Below, one piece after another: positions 1 through 8,037 of a stretch of DNA of 64,000 bases (position 1 is the first letter of the stretch; the number at the start of each line of letters is the position of its first letter). Location: NCBI RefSeq assembly GCF_030345095.1, contig NZ_CP128360.1, positions 6,448,001 through 6,512,000 on the forward strand. Direction: 5' to 3'. A program made the position numbers and the translations under genes. The stretch is from Solwaraspora sp. WMMA2056. Lineage in GTDB: Bacteria; Actinomycetota; Actinomycetes; Mycobacteriales; Micromonosporaceae. Below the pieces are notes generated by a model that ran no database searches, was not told the DNA's origin, and worked only from the letters and a program-made list of their open reading frames with translations.

Positions 1-1152
1 ACAGGTGCGGCAGTAGACCCCGTACGGGCCGTTGGCGATCTCCAGGTCGACGAGCCGCCAGTACGAGGCCTGCATGTGGATGGCGCCGCGTTCGATGTTG
101 GGGATGCTGCCGCCCAGTGGTGCCGGGGTGTGCGGCATCTGTTCGCCGTCGATGAGCACGGGTTCAGTGCGGTACCGGGTGAGGGTGATCGGTGCGTCGG
201 CGGTGCCGGAGGTGAGGATCCGGATGTTGGTGGTCGGGGCGTACCGGCCGCCGCGCAGCCGGATGGTGGTGCCGGGGACGGCCAGATCGACAGCACGTTG
301 CACCGTGCGCAGCGGCTGAGCGAGGGTGCCCGGGTTCGCGTCATCGCCGGTGGTCGCGACGATCAACTCACGCCCCGGTCCGGACGTGGGCGGCGCCGTC
401 GTCGGTGGGGCGGTGGTCGGCGGGACCGTCGGTGGCGGGCTCGCCGATGGCGAGGACGTCGGCGGTACGGAGGGCGACGGCGTCGGGGGCGGGCCGGCCC
501 CGACGGTGCTGACGGTGACGTCGTCGAAGGCGGCGGTGGCACGGTCGGTCTGCACGCCGATGCGACCCTGGTCGCGTTGGCTGGTGCCGGTGCCGATCAG
601 GGTGCCGTCGACCCAGCCCCGGACGGTGTCACCGGAGACCTCCAGGGTGAGCGTCGCCCAGGTGCCGGCGGGCACCGGCCGGGTGACGGCGCCGAGGACG
701 GTGACGGTTCCGCTGCGTACGGCCTGCAGTTCGACGCGCCCGTCGAGCAGTGCCAGCCGGTCGAAGCTGGTGGCGCCCGGCGAACGGGCGGCGAGTCCAG
801 CGAATCCGCCGGCCGAGGTCCAGCTCAGCGGCTTGACGCGGGCCTGGACCTGGTAGTCGGTCCAGCTGGACGAGCCGGCGAACATCCGGGCGAGGCCGGC
901 GTCGGTCTTGGACTGTCGAAGGACCCGGGAGCCGTCGGTGACGACCGTCCAGGTGCCACCGGACTTCGACCAGCCGGCGGCGTCGCCGTCGTCGAAGTCG
1001 TCGCTGAACAGGGTCGCCGCCCAGGCTCCGGTGATGCCGGTGGCGAGCAGGGCACCGGCGATGAGCAGCACGGTGCCGGTGACCGTGAGTGCGGCGAGGG
1101 CGGGGGCGCGGGGCCGGCGACGGCGGCCGGCACGGTCGGGATGGTGCCACAT
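1..1152 (-). CDS. Secreted beta-helix polysaccharide-active protein, partial
   Basis: The frame is open from the ATG at 1152 to the window edge (384 codons), so the 3' part is missing. GGGAGG precedes the start. Residues about 20-45 form an N-terminal hydrophobic signal segment ending near AWAA. A jelly-roll/LamG-like concanavalin domain follows (about 47-210, with SDDFDDG near its start and FDDVTV near its end). A Pro/Ser/Thr linker leads to the start of a right-handed parallel beta-helix domain (TTGDDANPGT, then IRLRGGRY), the opening typical of pectate-lyase-like and other polysaccharide-acting helices. The layout indicates an exported plant- or cell-wall-polysaccharide enzyme. The catalytic residues lie outside the window, so substrate and even lyase versus hydrolase activity are inference. 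It diverges from a sugar-binding lipoprotein gene across a LacI-type palindrome, which fits carbohydrate-induced expression. Confidence 0.7.
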   Translation of the reverse strand, partial: MWHHPDRAGRRRRPRAPALAALTVTGTVLLIAGALLATGITGAWAATLFSDDFDDGDAAGWSKSGGTWTVVTDGSRVLRQSKTDAGLARMFAGSSSWTDYQVQARVKPLSWTSAGGFAGLAARSPGATSFDRLALLDGRVELQAVRSGTVTVLGAVTRPVPAGTWATLTLEVSGDTVRGWVDGTLIGTGTSQRDQGRIGVQTDRATAAFDDVTVSTVGAGPPPTPSPSVPPTSSPSASPPPTVPPTTAPPTTAPPTSGPGRELIVATTGDDANPGTLAQPLRTVQRAVDLAVPGTTIRLRGGRYAPTTNIRILTSGTADAPITLTRYRTEPVLIDGEQMPHTPAPLGGSIPNIERGAIHMQASYWRLVDLEIANGPYGVYCRTC

Positions 1153-1207
1153 GGCGGTGCCTCCCGGAGGCGGACGGTACGTGGACGGTACGCGGACTGG
1201 ACACGGA

Positions 1208-1221
1208 GGAAAGCGCTTTCC
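1208..1221. promoter_or_regulatory. LacI-family-type operator palindrome
   Basis: GGAAAGCGCTTTCC is a perfect 14-bp palindrome with the central CG and AAGCGCTT core common in LacI/GalR-family operators. It sits between the divergent polysaccharide-active gene and the sugar-binding protein gene. The regulator itself is not in the window. Confidence 0.55.
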
Positions 1222-1302
1222 GATGCACTGAACGGTACGATGGGGCGGAACGCATGTCAATATTTCGATTTATGACGCGGCAATGACCGTCCGGTCGGAC
1301 CG

Positions 1303-1331
1303 TTGACATCCGCCCGGATCGCTTGTGTAAA
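1303..1331 (+). promoter_or_regulatory. Sigma-70-like promoter of the sugar-binding protein
   Basis: TTGACA at 1303-1308 is followed after 17 bp by TGTAAA at 1326-1331, about 48 bp upstream of the chosen GTG start at 1379. Both hexamers and the spacing match an SigA-type promoter well for this GC-rich background. Confidence 0.55.
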
Positions 1332-1378
1332 TGATCGGGCCGCCGACCGGCGAACCCGGCCCCGATCAGGAGAAACTC

Positions 1379-2692
1379 GTGTCACCATTCGCCCGTTCGA
1401 CACGCGGAGCCCGCACCCGAGCACTCGCTGTCGCACTTGCCCTCGTCGTCGGCGTCACCGCCTGCGGCACCGGCGACAGCGACCAGGACACCACCGAGGA
1501 CGGGCCGGTCAACCTGTCCATCTTCTGGTGGGGTGCGGAGCGGCGGGCGGAGCTCACCCAACAGGCTCTCGACGTGTACGCCGGCCGCCACCCCGGCGTC
1601 ACCTTCACCATGACCTGGCAGGGCAACACCGGCTACTACGACAAGCTGTCCAGCCAGGCCGTCGGCGGCAACCCTCCGGACCTGTTCCAGATCGACGACA
1701 ACTACCTGACCGAGTACGCCGAGCGGGACGTCGTGCTGGACCTCACCCCGTACGTCGACAGCGGCGAACTAGACCTCTCCGACTTCCCGAGCAGTCTGGT
1801 CCAGTACGGACAGATCGCCGGCCGTACGGTCGCGGTGGCGGCCGCCGCGAACACCCCGGGCATGGTCTACAACAAGACTTTGCTGGCCGAGCTGGAGGTG
1901 GCGGAGCCGACCATCGGGATGAGCTACGAGGAGCTCATCGACTGGGCCAGCGAAATCACCGCGCTCACCGACGGCGAGGTGGCCGGGACGATGGACCCGT
2001 CCGGGGACTACAAGGCACTCTGGCTCTGGCTGCGTACCCAGGATCTGGAGCTGTACCAGGGCCGCCGGATGGGTTTCAGCGCCGCCGACCTGACCAGGTG
2101 GTTCGCGCTGTGGGAGCAGGCCCGCGCCGCCGACGCCACCCCGGACGCCGCGCTGATCAAGTCGGCGAACAGCGGCGACGTGACCCAGCAACTGGTGGCC
2201 ACCGGCGACGCGGCCACCTCCTTCATGTGGTCGAACCAGCTGGCCGAACTCCAGAAGCACACCAGCGACGACCTCGGCGTGGTCTCGTACCCGGGTGATC
2301 CGAAGGGTCAGTGGGCGCGGGCCTCGATGTACTGGGCGGGGTACCGCGGCACCCGGCACCCCGAGCTGGTGGTGGACGTGATCGACTTCCTGGTCAACGA
2401 CCCGCAGGCCGGCCGGATCCTCGGCACCGAGCGGGGTCTGAGCTCCAACTTGAAGGTACGTCAGGCCGTGCAGGCGACCCTCGCGGACGAGAAGATGAAG
2501 GACTCCCTCGCGTTCGAGCAGCAGATGGCCGAGCGGTTCGGGCCCGCGCCGGTGCCGCCGCCGCCAGGGCACACCAAGGTCCGGGCGTTGCTGATCACCG
2601 CCGCCGAGAGTGTGCAGGGTGGCGACGCCACCGGGCAGGAGGCCGCCGGGGAGTTCATCCGCGCGGCCAACGCCGCTCTGACCAACGGCTGA
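1379..2692 (+). CDS. Extracellular sugar-binding lipoprotein (ABC, family 1)
   Basis: A 437-residue solute-binding protein starting at GTG 1379, which has AGGAG seven bases upstream; an ATG at 1331 lacks such a site. An Arg-rich n-region, hydrophobic stretch and lipobox GVTAC place the acylated Cys near residue 29. The mature protein shows the family 1 carbohydrate-binding pattern: an early strand with FWWG, FTMTWQG before the first hinge, PPDLFQIDD, and a Trp/Tyr-rich C-terminal lobe (MYWAGYRG). It should deliver an oligosaccharide to a membrane permease, but no permease or ATPase gene follows. It therefore either works with a transporter encoded elsewhere or supplies a shared ATPase. The divergent secreted beta-helix gene suggests its substrate is a product of that enzyme. 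Sugar specificity cannot be read from the sequence. Confidence 0.88.
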   Translation: MSPFARSTRGARTRALAVALALVVGVTACGTGDSDQDTTEDGPVNLSIFWWGAERRAELTQQALDVYAGRHPGVTFTMTWQGNTGYYDKLSSQAVGGNPPDLFQIDDNYLTEYAERDVVLDLTPYVDSGELDLSDFPSSLVQYGQIAGRTVAVAAAANTPGMVYNKTLLAELEVAEPTIGMSYEELIDWASEITALTDGEVAGTMDPSGDYKALWLWLRTQDLELYQGRRMGFSAADLTRWFALWEQARAADATPDAALIKSANSGDVTQQLVATGDAATSFMWSNQLAELQKHTSDDLGVVSYPGDPKGQWARASMYWAGYRGTRHPELVVDVIDFLVNDPQAGRILGTERGLSSNLKVRQAVQATLADEKMKDSLAFEQQMAERFGPAPVPPPPGHTKVRALLITAAESVQGGDATGQEAAGEFIRAANAALTNG

Positions 2693-2794
2693 GCAGGCAG
2701 CTGAGCAGGCACGCCGGCACCTCCACGACACCCCGCGACGCCCCCACGGCACCGGCACGATGATCAGTGTCGGACACCACCAGGCGAGACAGGC

Positions 2795-2809
2795 GTAACA
2801 GGAAGTTAC
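2795..2809. promoter_or_regulatory. GTAAC-N5-GTTAC palindrome, upstream copy
   Basis: GTAACAGGAAGTTAC lies 55 bp before the XRE start at 2864. The same arms with a different 5-bp spacer recur at 4057-4071 at the other end of that gene. Two copies bracketing a DNA-binding regulator suggest autoregulation and control of the next genes. Confidence 0.5.
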
Positions 2810-2863
2810 ATTGGTCGACGTCACGGCGTTCGATCCGTACCGTCGGCATGGGAGGTGTCCCCG

Positions 2864-4060
2864 ATGCCGGAGGACTACATCGGCCTGCGGGTCGCGCGGT
2901 GGCGCGACATCGCCGGCATGACGCAGCAACAGCTCGCGGCCGCGATCGGCGTGAGCCGCGAGTACGTATCCATGATCGAAAACGGCAAGCGCGCCGTGAC
3001 CAAACGGTCCATGCTGATCGCGCTCGCCTCCGCCCTCGGCGTATCCACGATGGATCTCACCGCCCAGCCGTACCTGCCCCGGTCCCGCAACGACCTGGCG
3101 CTGTGGGCGGCCGTACCGGCGATCCGCAAGGCGATGGACGACGACGAGCCGGCCGTCGCCCGGCCGCCGGCCCAGCTCGCTGCCGAGGCCGACCGGGCGA
3201 TGCGGGCCCGGATGGCCTGCGACAACCCGACGCTCGGGATTCTCCTACCCCGCCTGATCGCCGAGATCCGGACCACCGCCAACGCCGAGAACGACCCGGC
3301 GGCCCTACGGATCGCCGTACAGACGCTGGTCACCGGCTCGCTCGCACTCAAGCCCCAGGGCCATGTCGACCTGGCGATGCGGCTCGCCGAACGCGCCGTC
3401 CGGGCGGCCGCGCTCTCCGAGGACCCGGCCTGCGAGGCAGCCGCCGACTTCGCGCTCGCTCAGGCGGTACTCGCCACCGGCCTACGTAAACGCTCCTGGA
3501 CCCTGGCCCGGACGGCCGCTGACCGGATGCAGGACCACCTGGGTACGGACGAGGGCCGGGCCTGGTACGGCATGTTGCACCTGCACGCCGCGCTCTCTGC
3601 GGCCAGCCTCAGCCAGCACGAGATCGCCGAGGAGCACGTCACCGAGGCCGAGGAGGTGGCCCGCCGGACCGCCGGTGACCCGTGGCGGATGGAGTTCACC
3701 CCGGCCAACGTCGCGGTGTGGCGGGTCGGCGTGGTGCTGGAGAACGGTGAACCGGGTAAGGCTCCGGAGCTGGCCCGCAAGGTGGACCAGAGCGCGTTAC
3801 GGACCCCGCAACGGCGGGCCAGACTGCACATGGACGCCGGCCGCGGCTTCCACGCCGCGAAACGCAACGACGAGGCGGTCCGGGCGTTCCTGCGGGCCGA
3901 GACGATCGCCCCGCACGAGACTCGCAGCCGGGCCACCGTACGGGAGATCATCGCCCACATCGTGCGCGACTCGTCGCCTCGCGGTGGCTCGGACGAACTG
4001 CGCAGCCTCGCCGTCCGGATGGGGATCGATCCACTCTCCCCAGAGGACCACGCAACGTAA
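2864..4060 (+). CDS. XRE-family regulator with TPR-like C-terminal domain
   Basis: 398 residues. ATG 2864 is preferred over GTG 2855 because GGGAGG lies 8 bases before it. Residues about 6-62 form a Cro/C1-type helix-turn-helix (RVARWRDIAGMTQQQLA, then IGVSREYVSMIENGKR). The rest, about 75-398, is Ala/Arg/Leu-rich helical repeats of the TPR type seen in actinomycete XRE proteins that sense peptides or small ligands. Matching palindromes at 2795 and 4057 flank the gene; the second overlaps its stop codon and lies upstream of the small gene at 4217, so the protein probably represses or activates both units. The ligand is unknown. Confidence 0.8.
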   Translation: MPEDYIGLRVARWRDIAGMTQQQLAAAIGVSREYVSMIENGKRAVTKRSMLIALASALGVSTMDLTAQPYLPRSRNDLALWAAVPAIRKAMDDDEPAVARPPAQLAAEADRAMRARMACDNPTLGILLPRLIAEIRTTANAENDPAALRIAVQTLVTGSLALKPQGHVDLAMRLAERAVRAAALSEDPACEAAADFALAQAVLATGLRKRSWTLARTAADRMQDHLGTDEGRAWYGMLHLHAALSAASLSQHEIAEEHVTEAEEVARRTAGDPWRMEFTPANVAVWRVGVVLENGEPGKAPELARKVDQSALRTPQRRARLHMDAGRGFHAAKRNDEAVRAFLRAETIAPHETRSRATVREIIAHIVRDSSPRGGSDELRSLAVRMGIDPLSPEDHAT

Positions 4061-4071
4061 CCGGTCGTTAC
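4057..4071. promoter_or_regulatory. GTAAC-N5-GTTAC palindrome, downstream copy
   Basis: GTAACCGGTCGTTAC overlaps the XRE stop codon (TAA 4058-4060) and precedes the short genes at 4217 and 4381. The arms are identical to those at 2795-2809. Confidence 0.5.
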
Positions 4072-4216
4072 ACACAATCCACGTCGGAGCTTCTACCGTC
4101 ATAGGTACGGGGTGCGGCGTCGGGTGTCAGTGGAGAGCCCCCGGCGTCGCACCCCGGCTGTCGTGCCGCGCCCGTACCGTCGGTTCGTCGCGCCCACCGT
4201 CGTGAAGGGAGTGAAC

Positions 4217-4384
4217 GTGGTCTCGTACGACGAGTATCTCTTCGCCGTCGCGGCGACACTGGCCCGCCGGCACCGCCCGCAGTGGTCGTGGCGACACTGG
4301 CGGCGGACCTGCCGGTGCGGGGCCGAACTACCCTGTCGCGTCCTGCACCGGGTGCCGATCAACCGGGGCCACTGGCCGCGATGA
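4217..4384 (+). CDS. Small hypothetical protein (55 aa)
   Basis: Starts at GTG 4217, with GAAGGGAG just upstream; GTG 4211 is also in frame but too close to that site. The product begins VSYDEYLFAVAA, is rich in Arg and Trp (RPQWSWRHWRR) and has the Cys pair CRCGAELPC, which could bind a metal. The stop overlaps the next gene's ATG (ATGA), so the two are translationally coupled. No family recognised. It lies directly behind the palindrome at 4057, suggesting control by the XRE protein. Confidence 0.55.
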   Translation: MVSYDEYLFAVAATLARRHRPQWSWRHWRRTCRCGAELPCRVLHRVPINRGHWPR

Positions 4385-4722
4385 CCGACCGGGCAACCGA
4401 AATCGTCCGGGTCCACGTGTCCGGTCCCGACGGCTGCTGCCAGGGCTGTCTGGCCTGGTGGGGTCTGCTGGTGCCGTACCCCTGCTGGCAGGCCCGGTGG
4501 GCGCTGGAGCTGACCACCGGCCACCGGACGCCGGACCCTGCTGAACCTTCCTCCGACGCGCCGGGTGCCGGTCGCCCGCCCTCCGGTCAGGTCCCGGCCG
4601 GCGGGGGGCGACCGGCACCCGCACCGGGACCCTCGCCGGAACCCACGCCGGGGCCGACGGCGACGTCCGCGCCGGCATCCGGCGTGACGACCGACACTGC
4701 GTCGGTCCGGGTCCAGCGGTGA
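4381..4722 (+). CDS. Small Cys/Trp-rich hypothetical protein
   Basis: Opens at ATG 4381 within the preceding stop codon. The first 65 residues look protein-like, with GCCQGCLAWWGLL and PYPCWQARW carrying four Cys and several Trp. The C-terminal 45 residues are Pro/Gly/Thr-rich and overlap the 3' end of the convergent DUF1775 gene by 136 bp, so the tail may simply read through low-complexity sequence. With its neighbour it forms a two-gene unit behind the XRE regulator. Function unknown. Confidence 0.5.
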   Translation: MTDRATEIVRVHVSGPDGCCQGCLAWWGLLVPYPCWQARWALELTTGHRTPDPAEPSSDAPGAGRPPSGQVPAGGGRPAPAPGPSPEPTPGPTATSAPASGVTTDTASVRVQR

Positions 4723-5336
4723 CCGAGCAGGCCGGCGACGACCACCAGCAGCGCGGCGGCGGTCAACGCCTGCGGCAGGCTCGCCCCGCCGGACCGCTCC
4801 GACGCGGCCCCCTCATCGATCGGCGGTGCCGGTGCCAGCACCGCGTTCGTGGCGATCAGCGAGGGAGCGGGGCGCTCGGCGTCGGCCCGGGTGTCCGCCC
4901 AGTCGTAGCTGTCGCCGTCGGCGCAGCGCTGCACCGCCGGGAACCAGAACGTCTGCCCGACCGTGCCGGTCAACCGGACCAGTACGGCGAACTCGGCGAC
5001 GCCGGCCGCGATCTGCTCGTCGCCGATCGGCGGACCCGTCCAGGTGACCTGCCGGGGCGTGACCTCGGCGGTCCAGCCGTCCGGCTGTCCGACGGCGGTG
5101 CCGACGATCGCGCCGTCGGGCATCTCGACGGTCAGCTCGGTGGTGTCGGCGTTGGCGCAGCCGTGGTCGAAGGTGAAGGTCAGCGTCGTCGCGCCGGCGC
5201 CGTTGGGCGCAGCCCCGGCCAGCTGGGTGTGGGCCAGGGCCGGCGTCGCCACCCCGAGGTTGGCCAGCCCGAGGGCGACCAGACCGAGCGTCGACCCGGC
5301 CAGCACTCGCGCCGCCCGGGTGCGGAAGGTACTCAC
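4587..5336 (-). CDS. DUF1775 (YcnI-like) membrane-anchored protein
   Basis: 249 residues, starting at GTG 5336, which overlaps the CopCD stop (GTGA). The signal peptide ends at ATPALA, so the mature protein begins with His (HTQLAG), the position used for copper in YcnI proteins. The core has a YcnI-type fold pattern (TFTFDHGCANADTTELTV, GWTAEV, FWFPAVQRC), with a Cys pair (GCAN and QRC). A C-terminal transmembrane helix near residues 188-208 is followed by a Gly/Pro-rich tail. It is a paralogue of the YcnI at 7195-7911. Probably exported copper handling; the role of a second YcnI-like protein is unclear. Confidence 0.75.
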   Translation of the reverse strand: MSTFRTRAARVLAGSTLGLVALGLANLGVATPALAHTQLAGAAPNGAGATTLTFTFDHGCANADTTELTVEMPDGAIVGTAVGQPDGWTAEVTPRQVTWTGPPIGDEQIAAGVAEFAVLVRLTGTVGQTFWFPAVQRCADGDSYDWADTRADAERPAPSLIATNAVLAPAPPIDEGAASERSGGASLPQALTAAALLVVVAGLLGHRWTRTDAVSVVTPDAGADVAVGPGVGSGEGPGAGAGRPPPAGT

Positions 5337-7192
5337 CGGATCTCCACCGGAATCGTCGCGATCGGGCTGTCGAACCGGGAGGTCCGGGCGTTGATCTCGA
5401 CCTCCCAGGCACCGGGCAGCGGAAAGTCCGCGATCGCCTCGTAGCGACCGGTGCCGACCTGGGACAGCCGGCGGTCCAGCGGACCAAGGTCGTACTCCGG
5501 CAGGCTGACGGTGACCGTGGGCAGTGCCACCGGTTCCAGTGGCTGCCCGGCCGCGTCGAACAACGCCACCTCCAGTGCGTTGATCCCGGTGGCCCCCGGG
5601 GTGATCCGGATCCGTACCTGGCCGTCGCCGAGTGCCGCCTCGGCGTCGACCGCCAGCTCGGCACCCTCCGCCGAGGTGCCGTCGGCCGAGCTGGTCGGGT
5701 CGGTGTCGGCCGGTGGCGCGGTGGGGTCCCGGGTCACCAGTACGCCGGTCACGGCGAGCACCGCGACCAGCAGCACCGCTTCGACCCGTACGGTGCGACG
5801 CAGCGCGCCCAGCGCGGCGGCCTCGCTGCCCGGCCGGGTGGTACGGGGCACCAACCGGTACCGGTTCCATGCGGCGATCCCGATCAGCACCGCGACGGCC
5901 GCCACCTTGGCCAGCAGCGCCAACCCGTACGCGGTGCCGAACAGGGTCGACCAGGAGCCGACGATCCGCCAGCCGAGCAGCACCCCGGCGACCCCGAGCA
6001 GTGCCACCAGCACGGCGGCGACCTGGGAAAAGGCAGCCACCACGGCGGCCCGCTCGGCGGCCGGTGGCGCGTCGGATCCGGAGTCCGGCCTGGCGTCGGA
6101 CCCGGCGTCGGACCCGGCGTCCGGCCTGGCGTCGGACCCGGCGTCCGGACCGGACGGCGGTGCGGCCCGCCGGGACAGCAGGTGGGCCAGGCCCAGGATG
6201 CCGCCGAGCCAGACCGCGGCGGTCGCCAGGTGCAGCAGGTCGCTGCCGAGCACCAGCCAGGCGGGGCCGAAACTGCGGGTGTGTCCGACGATCAGCAACG
6301 CGCCGAGGGCCAGGCCGGCCCCGGCGAAGACCGCCGTCGCGACGGCGCGTCGTCGCCCACCGCTGACCCGGGTGAGCAGGTCGGTGCCGGCGAGGACCAC
6401 GGCCACCCCGATGCCGGCGAGAACGGCGGACAGGCCCAGGTCGGCGCCGTACCCGGTGCGCCAGGCGGCGACGGTGGCCAGCGCGCCCACGTCGGCGGCG
6501 TCCTGCCAGGCGGCGGTGACCGGCGGCATCACCACCAGCGCGGCCAGCGCGGCGACACCGAGCAGCTGGATCGTCCGGCGCGGGGCCGGGCGGCCCGGCA
6601 GGAACAGCAGCGCGAAGACGGCCAGTCCGGCGCTGCCGAGCACCCCGAGATAGACCACCGCCTCGGTGACGGGCCGCAGCACCTGCAGGGCGGTGTCCGG
6701 CGTACTGACCGGGATGACGACGCTGCCGGTGGAGGGTGCGCCGATCGCGAAGCTGAACCCACCGGCCACCGGGTGACTGTCGGCCGAGACGACCCGCCAG
6801 CTGACCACGTACGTCCCGTCGGCCATCGCGGCGGGCAGGTCGATGACGACGGAGCGGTCGACGGAGCGGGCGGCGGCGTCCACGGTGGTGCCGGCCGCGT
6901 CGAGCACCTGCACCCCGCCGGGGCGCAGGGTGACCGGCTCGTCGAAGGTGAGGGTGACCGTCGACGGCGCCTCGGCGAGCAGCGCGCCGTCGGCCGGGTC
7001 GTGGCTGAGCAGGGTGGCATGCGCGGCGGCCGGGCTGGCACCGGCCAGGGCGAGCACCACTCCGAGCAGCATCCCCGGTACGGCCAGGAGACCCGCCCGC
7101 CGGGAACGGGACCGTCGCTGTGCCGGACGTGCACCACGCGACGTGCCACGGACCGGCTGCGCCGGTGGGCGCAGCCGGTGACGCGATGGCAC
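5333..7192 (-). CDS. CopC-CopD fusion, copper resistance/import
   Basis: 619 residues from GTG 7192. An Arg-rich leader and signal peptide end at SPAAA, giving a mature CopC domain with N-terminal His (HATLLSHDPADG) and the family motifs LTFDEPV and SADSHPVAGGF; its His residues bind Cu(II). From about residue 165 come about eight transmembrane helices of CopD, with a cytoplasmic low-complexity loop made of repeated (P/S)DAGSDAR units (DNA near 6065-6160). A C-terminal extracytoplasmic beta domain of about 130 residues (RIRITPGATGINALEV, WEVEINARTS) resembles YtkA-like domains. It sits between two YcnI-like genes in one operon. Actinobacterial CopCD fusions are thought to move copper for import or periplasmic delivery; the direction here is inference. 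Confidence 0.88.
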   Translation of the reverse strand: MPSRHRLRPPAQPVRGTSRGARPAQRRSRSRRAGLLAVPGMLLGVVLALAGASPAAAHATLLSHDPADGALLAEAPSTVTLTFDEPVTLRPGGVQVLDAAGTTVDAAARSVDRSVVIDLPAAMADGTYVVSWRVVSADSHPVAGGFSFAIGAPSTGSVVIPVSTPDTALQVLRPVTEAVVYLGVLGSAGLAVFALLFLPGRPAPRRTIQLLGVAALAALVVMPPVTAAWQDAADVGALATVAAWRTGYGADLGLSAVLAGIGVAVVLAGTDLLTRVSGGRRRAVATAVFAGAGLALGALLIVGHTRSFGPAWLVLGSDLLHLATAAVWLGGILGLAHLLSRRAAPPSGPDAGSDARPDAGSDAGSDARPDSGSDAPPAAERAAVVAAFSQVAAVLVALLGVAGVLLGWRIVGSWSTLFGTAYGLALLAKVAAVAVLIGIAAWNRYRLVPRTTRPGSEAAALGALRRTVRVEAVLLVAVLAVTGVLVTRDPTAPPADTDPTSSADGTSAEGAELAVDAEAALGDGQVRIRITPGATGINALEVALFDAAGQPLEPVALPTVTVSLPEYDLGPLDRRLSQVGTGRYEAIADFPLPGAWEVEINARTSRFDSPIATIPVEIR

Positions 7193-7194
7193 AG

Positions 7195-7911
7195 CTAGGC
7201 TGCCTTCCTCGTCCGGTGCAGGGCGAGGGCGCCGGCGATGAACCCGAGCAGGCCGAGGATCAGGCCGATCCAGCCGAGCAGTGAGGTGGGACCGCTGTCA
7301 GTGGCGGAGTCCGTGGTGGTGAGCGCGGCCGGAACGGTGTCGTCGCCGTCGGCGGCCGGCGCCTCCTCGGCAGCGGTGATCATGAACCAGGGTGCCGGGT
7401 GCTCCAGGTCCTCGCCGTCCTCGCCCTCGGCCGGCACCTGGGCCCACGCCGTCTCGCCCTGCTCGCAGGTCTGGATCGACGGAAAGACCAGGCGCTCACC
7501 GGCGGCGTCGGGCAGCTTCAGGGACAGCTCGAAGACGTCCCGGTGCCCTTCGGGCAGTGGGGTCTTGGCGGTGTAGACGATCTCGGCCACCCGCTGGGTC
7601 AGTTCGTTGCCGTGGCTGTCGGTCACCGGCGGGTCGAGGTCGGCCATCACCTTCTCCACGGTCCAGCCCTGGTTGATCGTCGGCGTCACCGCGTTGATCA
7701 GCTCGGGGATCTGGATGGCGACCTTGGTGGTCGCCGAGCCGTCGCAGCCGTGCGGCACCGACACGGTCAGCACGGTGTAGGAGTCGGCGGTGGTCACCGT
7801 CGGGGTGACGGTGACGTGGGCGGCCGCCGGTGCGCCGGCGAGCAGCACCGCGCCGCCGGCGAGGGCGGCGACGGCACCGAGGCGCGCGACATGACGAAGG
7901 GTGGGGTGCAT
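7195..7911 (-). CDS. ycnI: YcnI-family copper-associated protein (DUF1775)
   Basis: 238 residues, first gene of the operon. The signal peptide ends APAAA, leaving mature His1 (HVTVTPT). The DUF1775 domain has SVPHGCDGSATTKVAI, GWTVEKV and the C-terminal FPSIQTCE segment; Cys residues at HGC and QTC probably form a disulfide. A single transmembrane helix near residues 208-230 with a basic tail (RTRKAA) anchors it outside. YcnI proteins bind Cu(II) through the N-terminal His and a Trp; here the family fit is strong. The copCD start lies two bases after its stop, so the genes are cotranscribed. Confidence 0.88.
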   Translation of the reverse strand: MHPTLRHVARLGAVAALAGGAVLLAGAPAAAHVTVTPTVTTADSYTVLTVSVPHGCDGSATTKVAIQIPELINAVTPTINQGWTVEKVMADLDPPVTDSHGNELTQRVAEIVYTAKTPLPEGHRDVFELSLKLPDAAGERLVFPSIQTCEQGETAWAQVPAEGEDGEDLEHPAPWFMITAAEEAPAADGDDTVPAALTTTDSATDSGPTSLLGWIGLILGLLGFIAGALALHRTRKAA

Positions 7912-8037
7912 TGGACGGGCTACCTCTCAGTGTGCGGACGCCCAGGTGCCGTGGGCGCAAAGGGGCTCGGTGCATTGGTCGGCCGCCCGTACCGGCTGGT
8001 TCCCGACAGTTGCCGGGATTTTCGCCAGGGTCGGAGG

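Noticed and set aside
76-1275. 399-codon plus-strand open frame at the left edge
   Set aside because: The minus strand encodes a signal peptide, LamG-like and beta-helix domains with a good ribosome site; the plus frame is Gly/Arg-rich noise.
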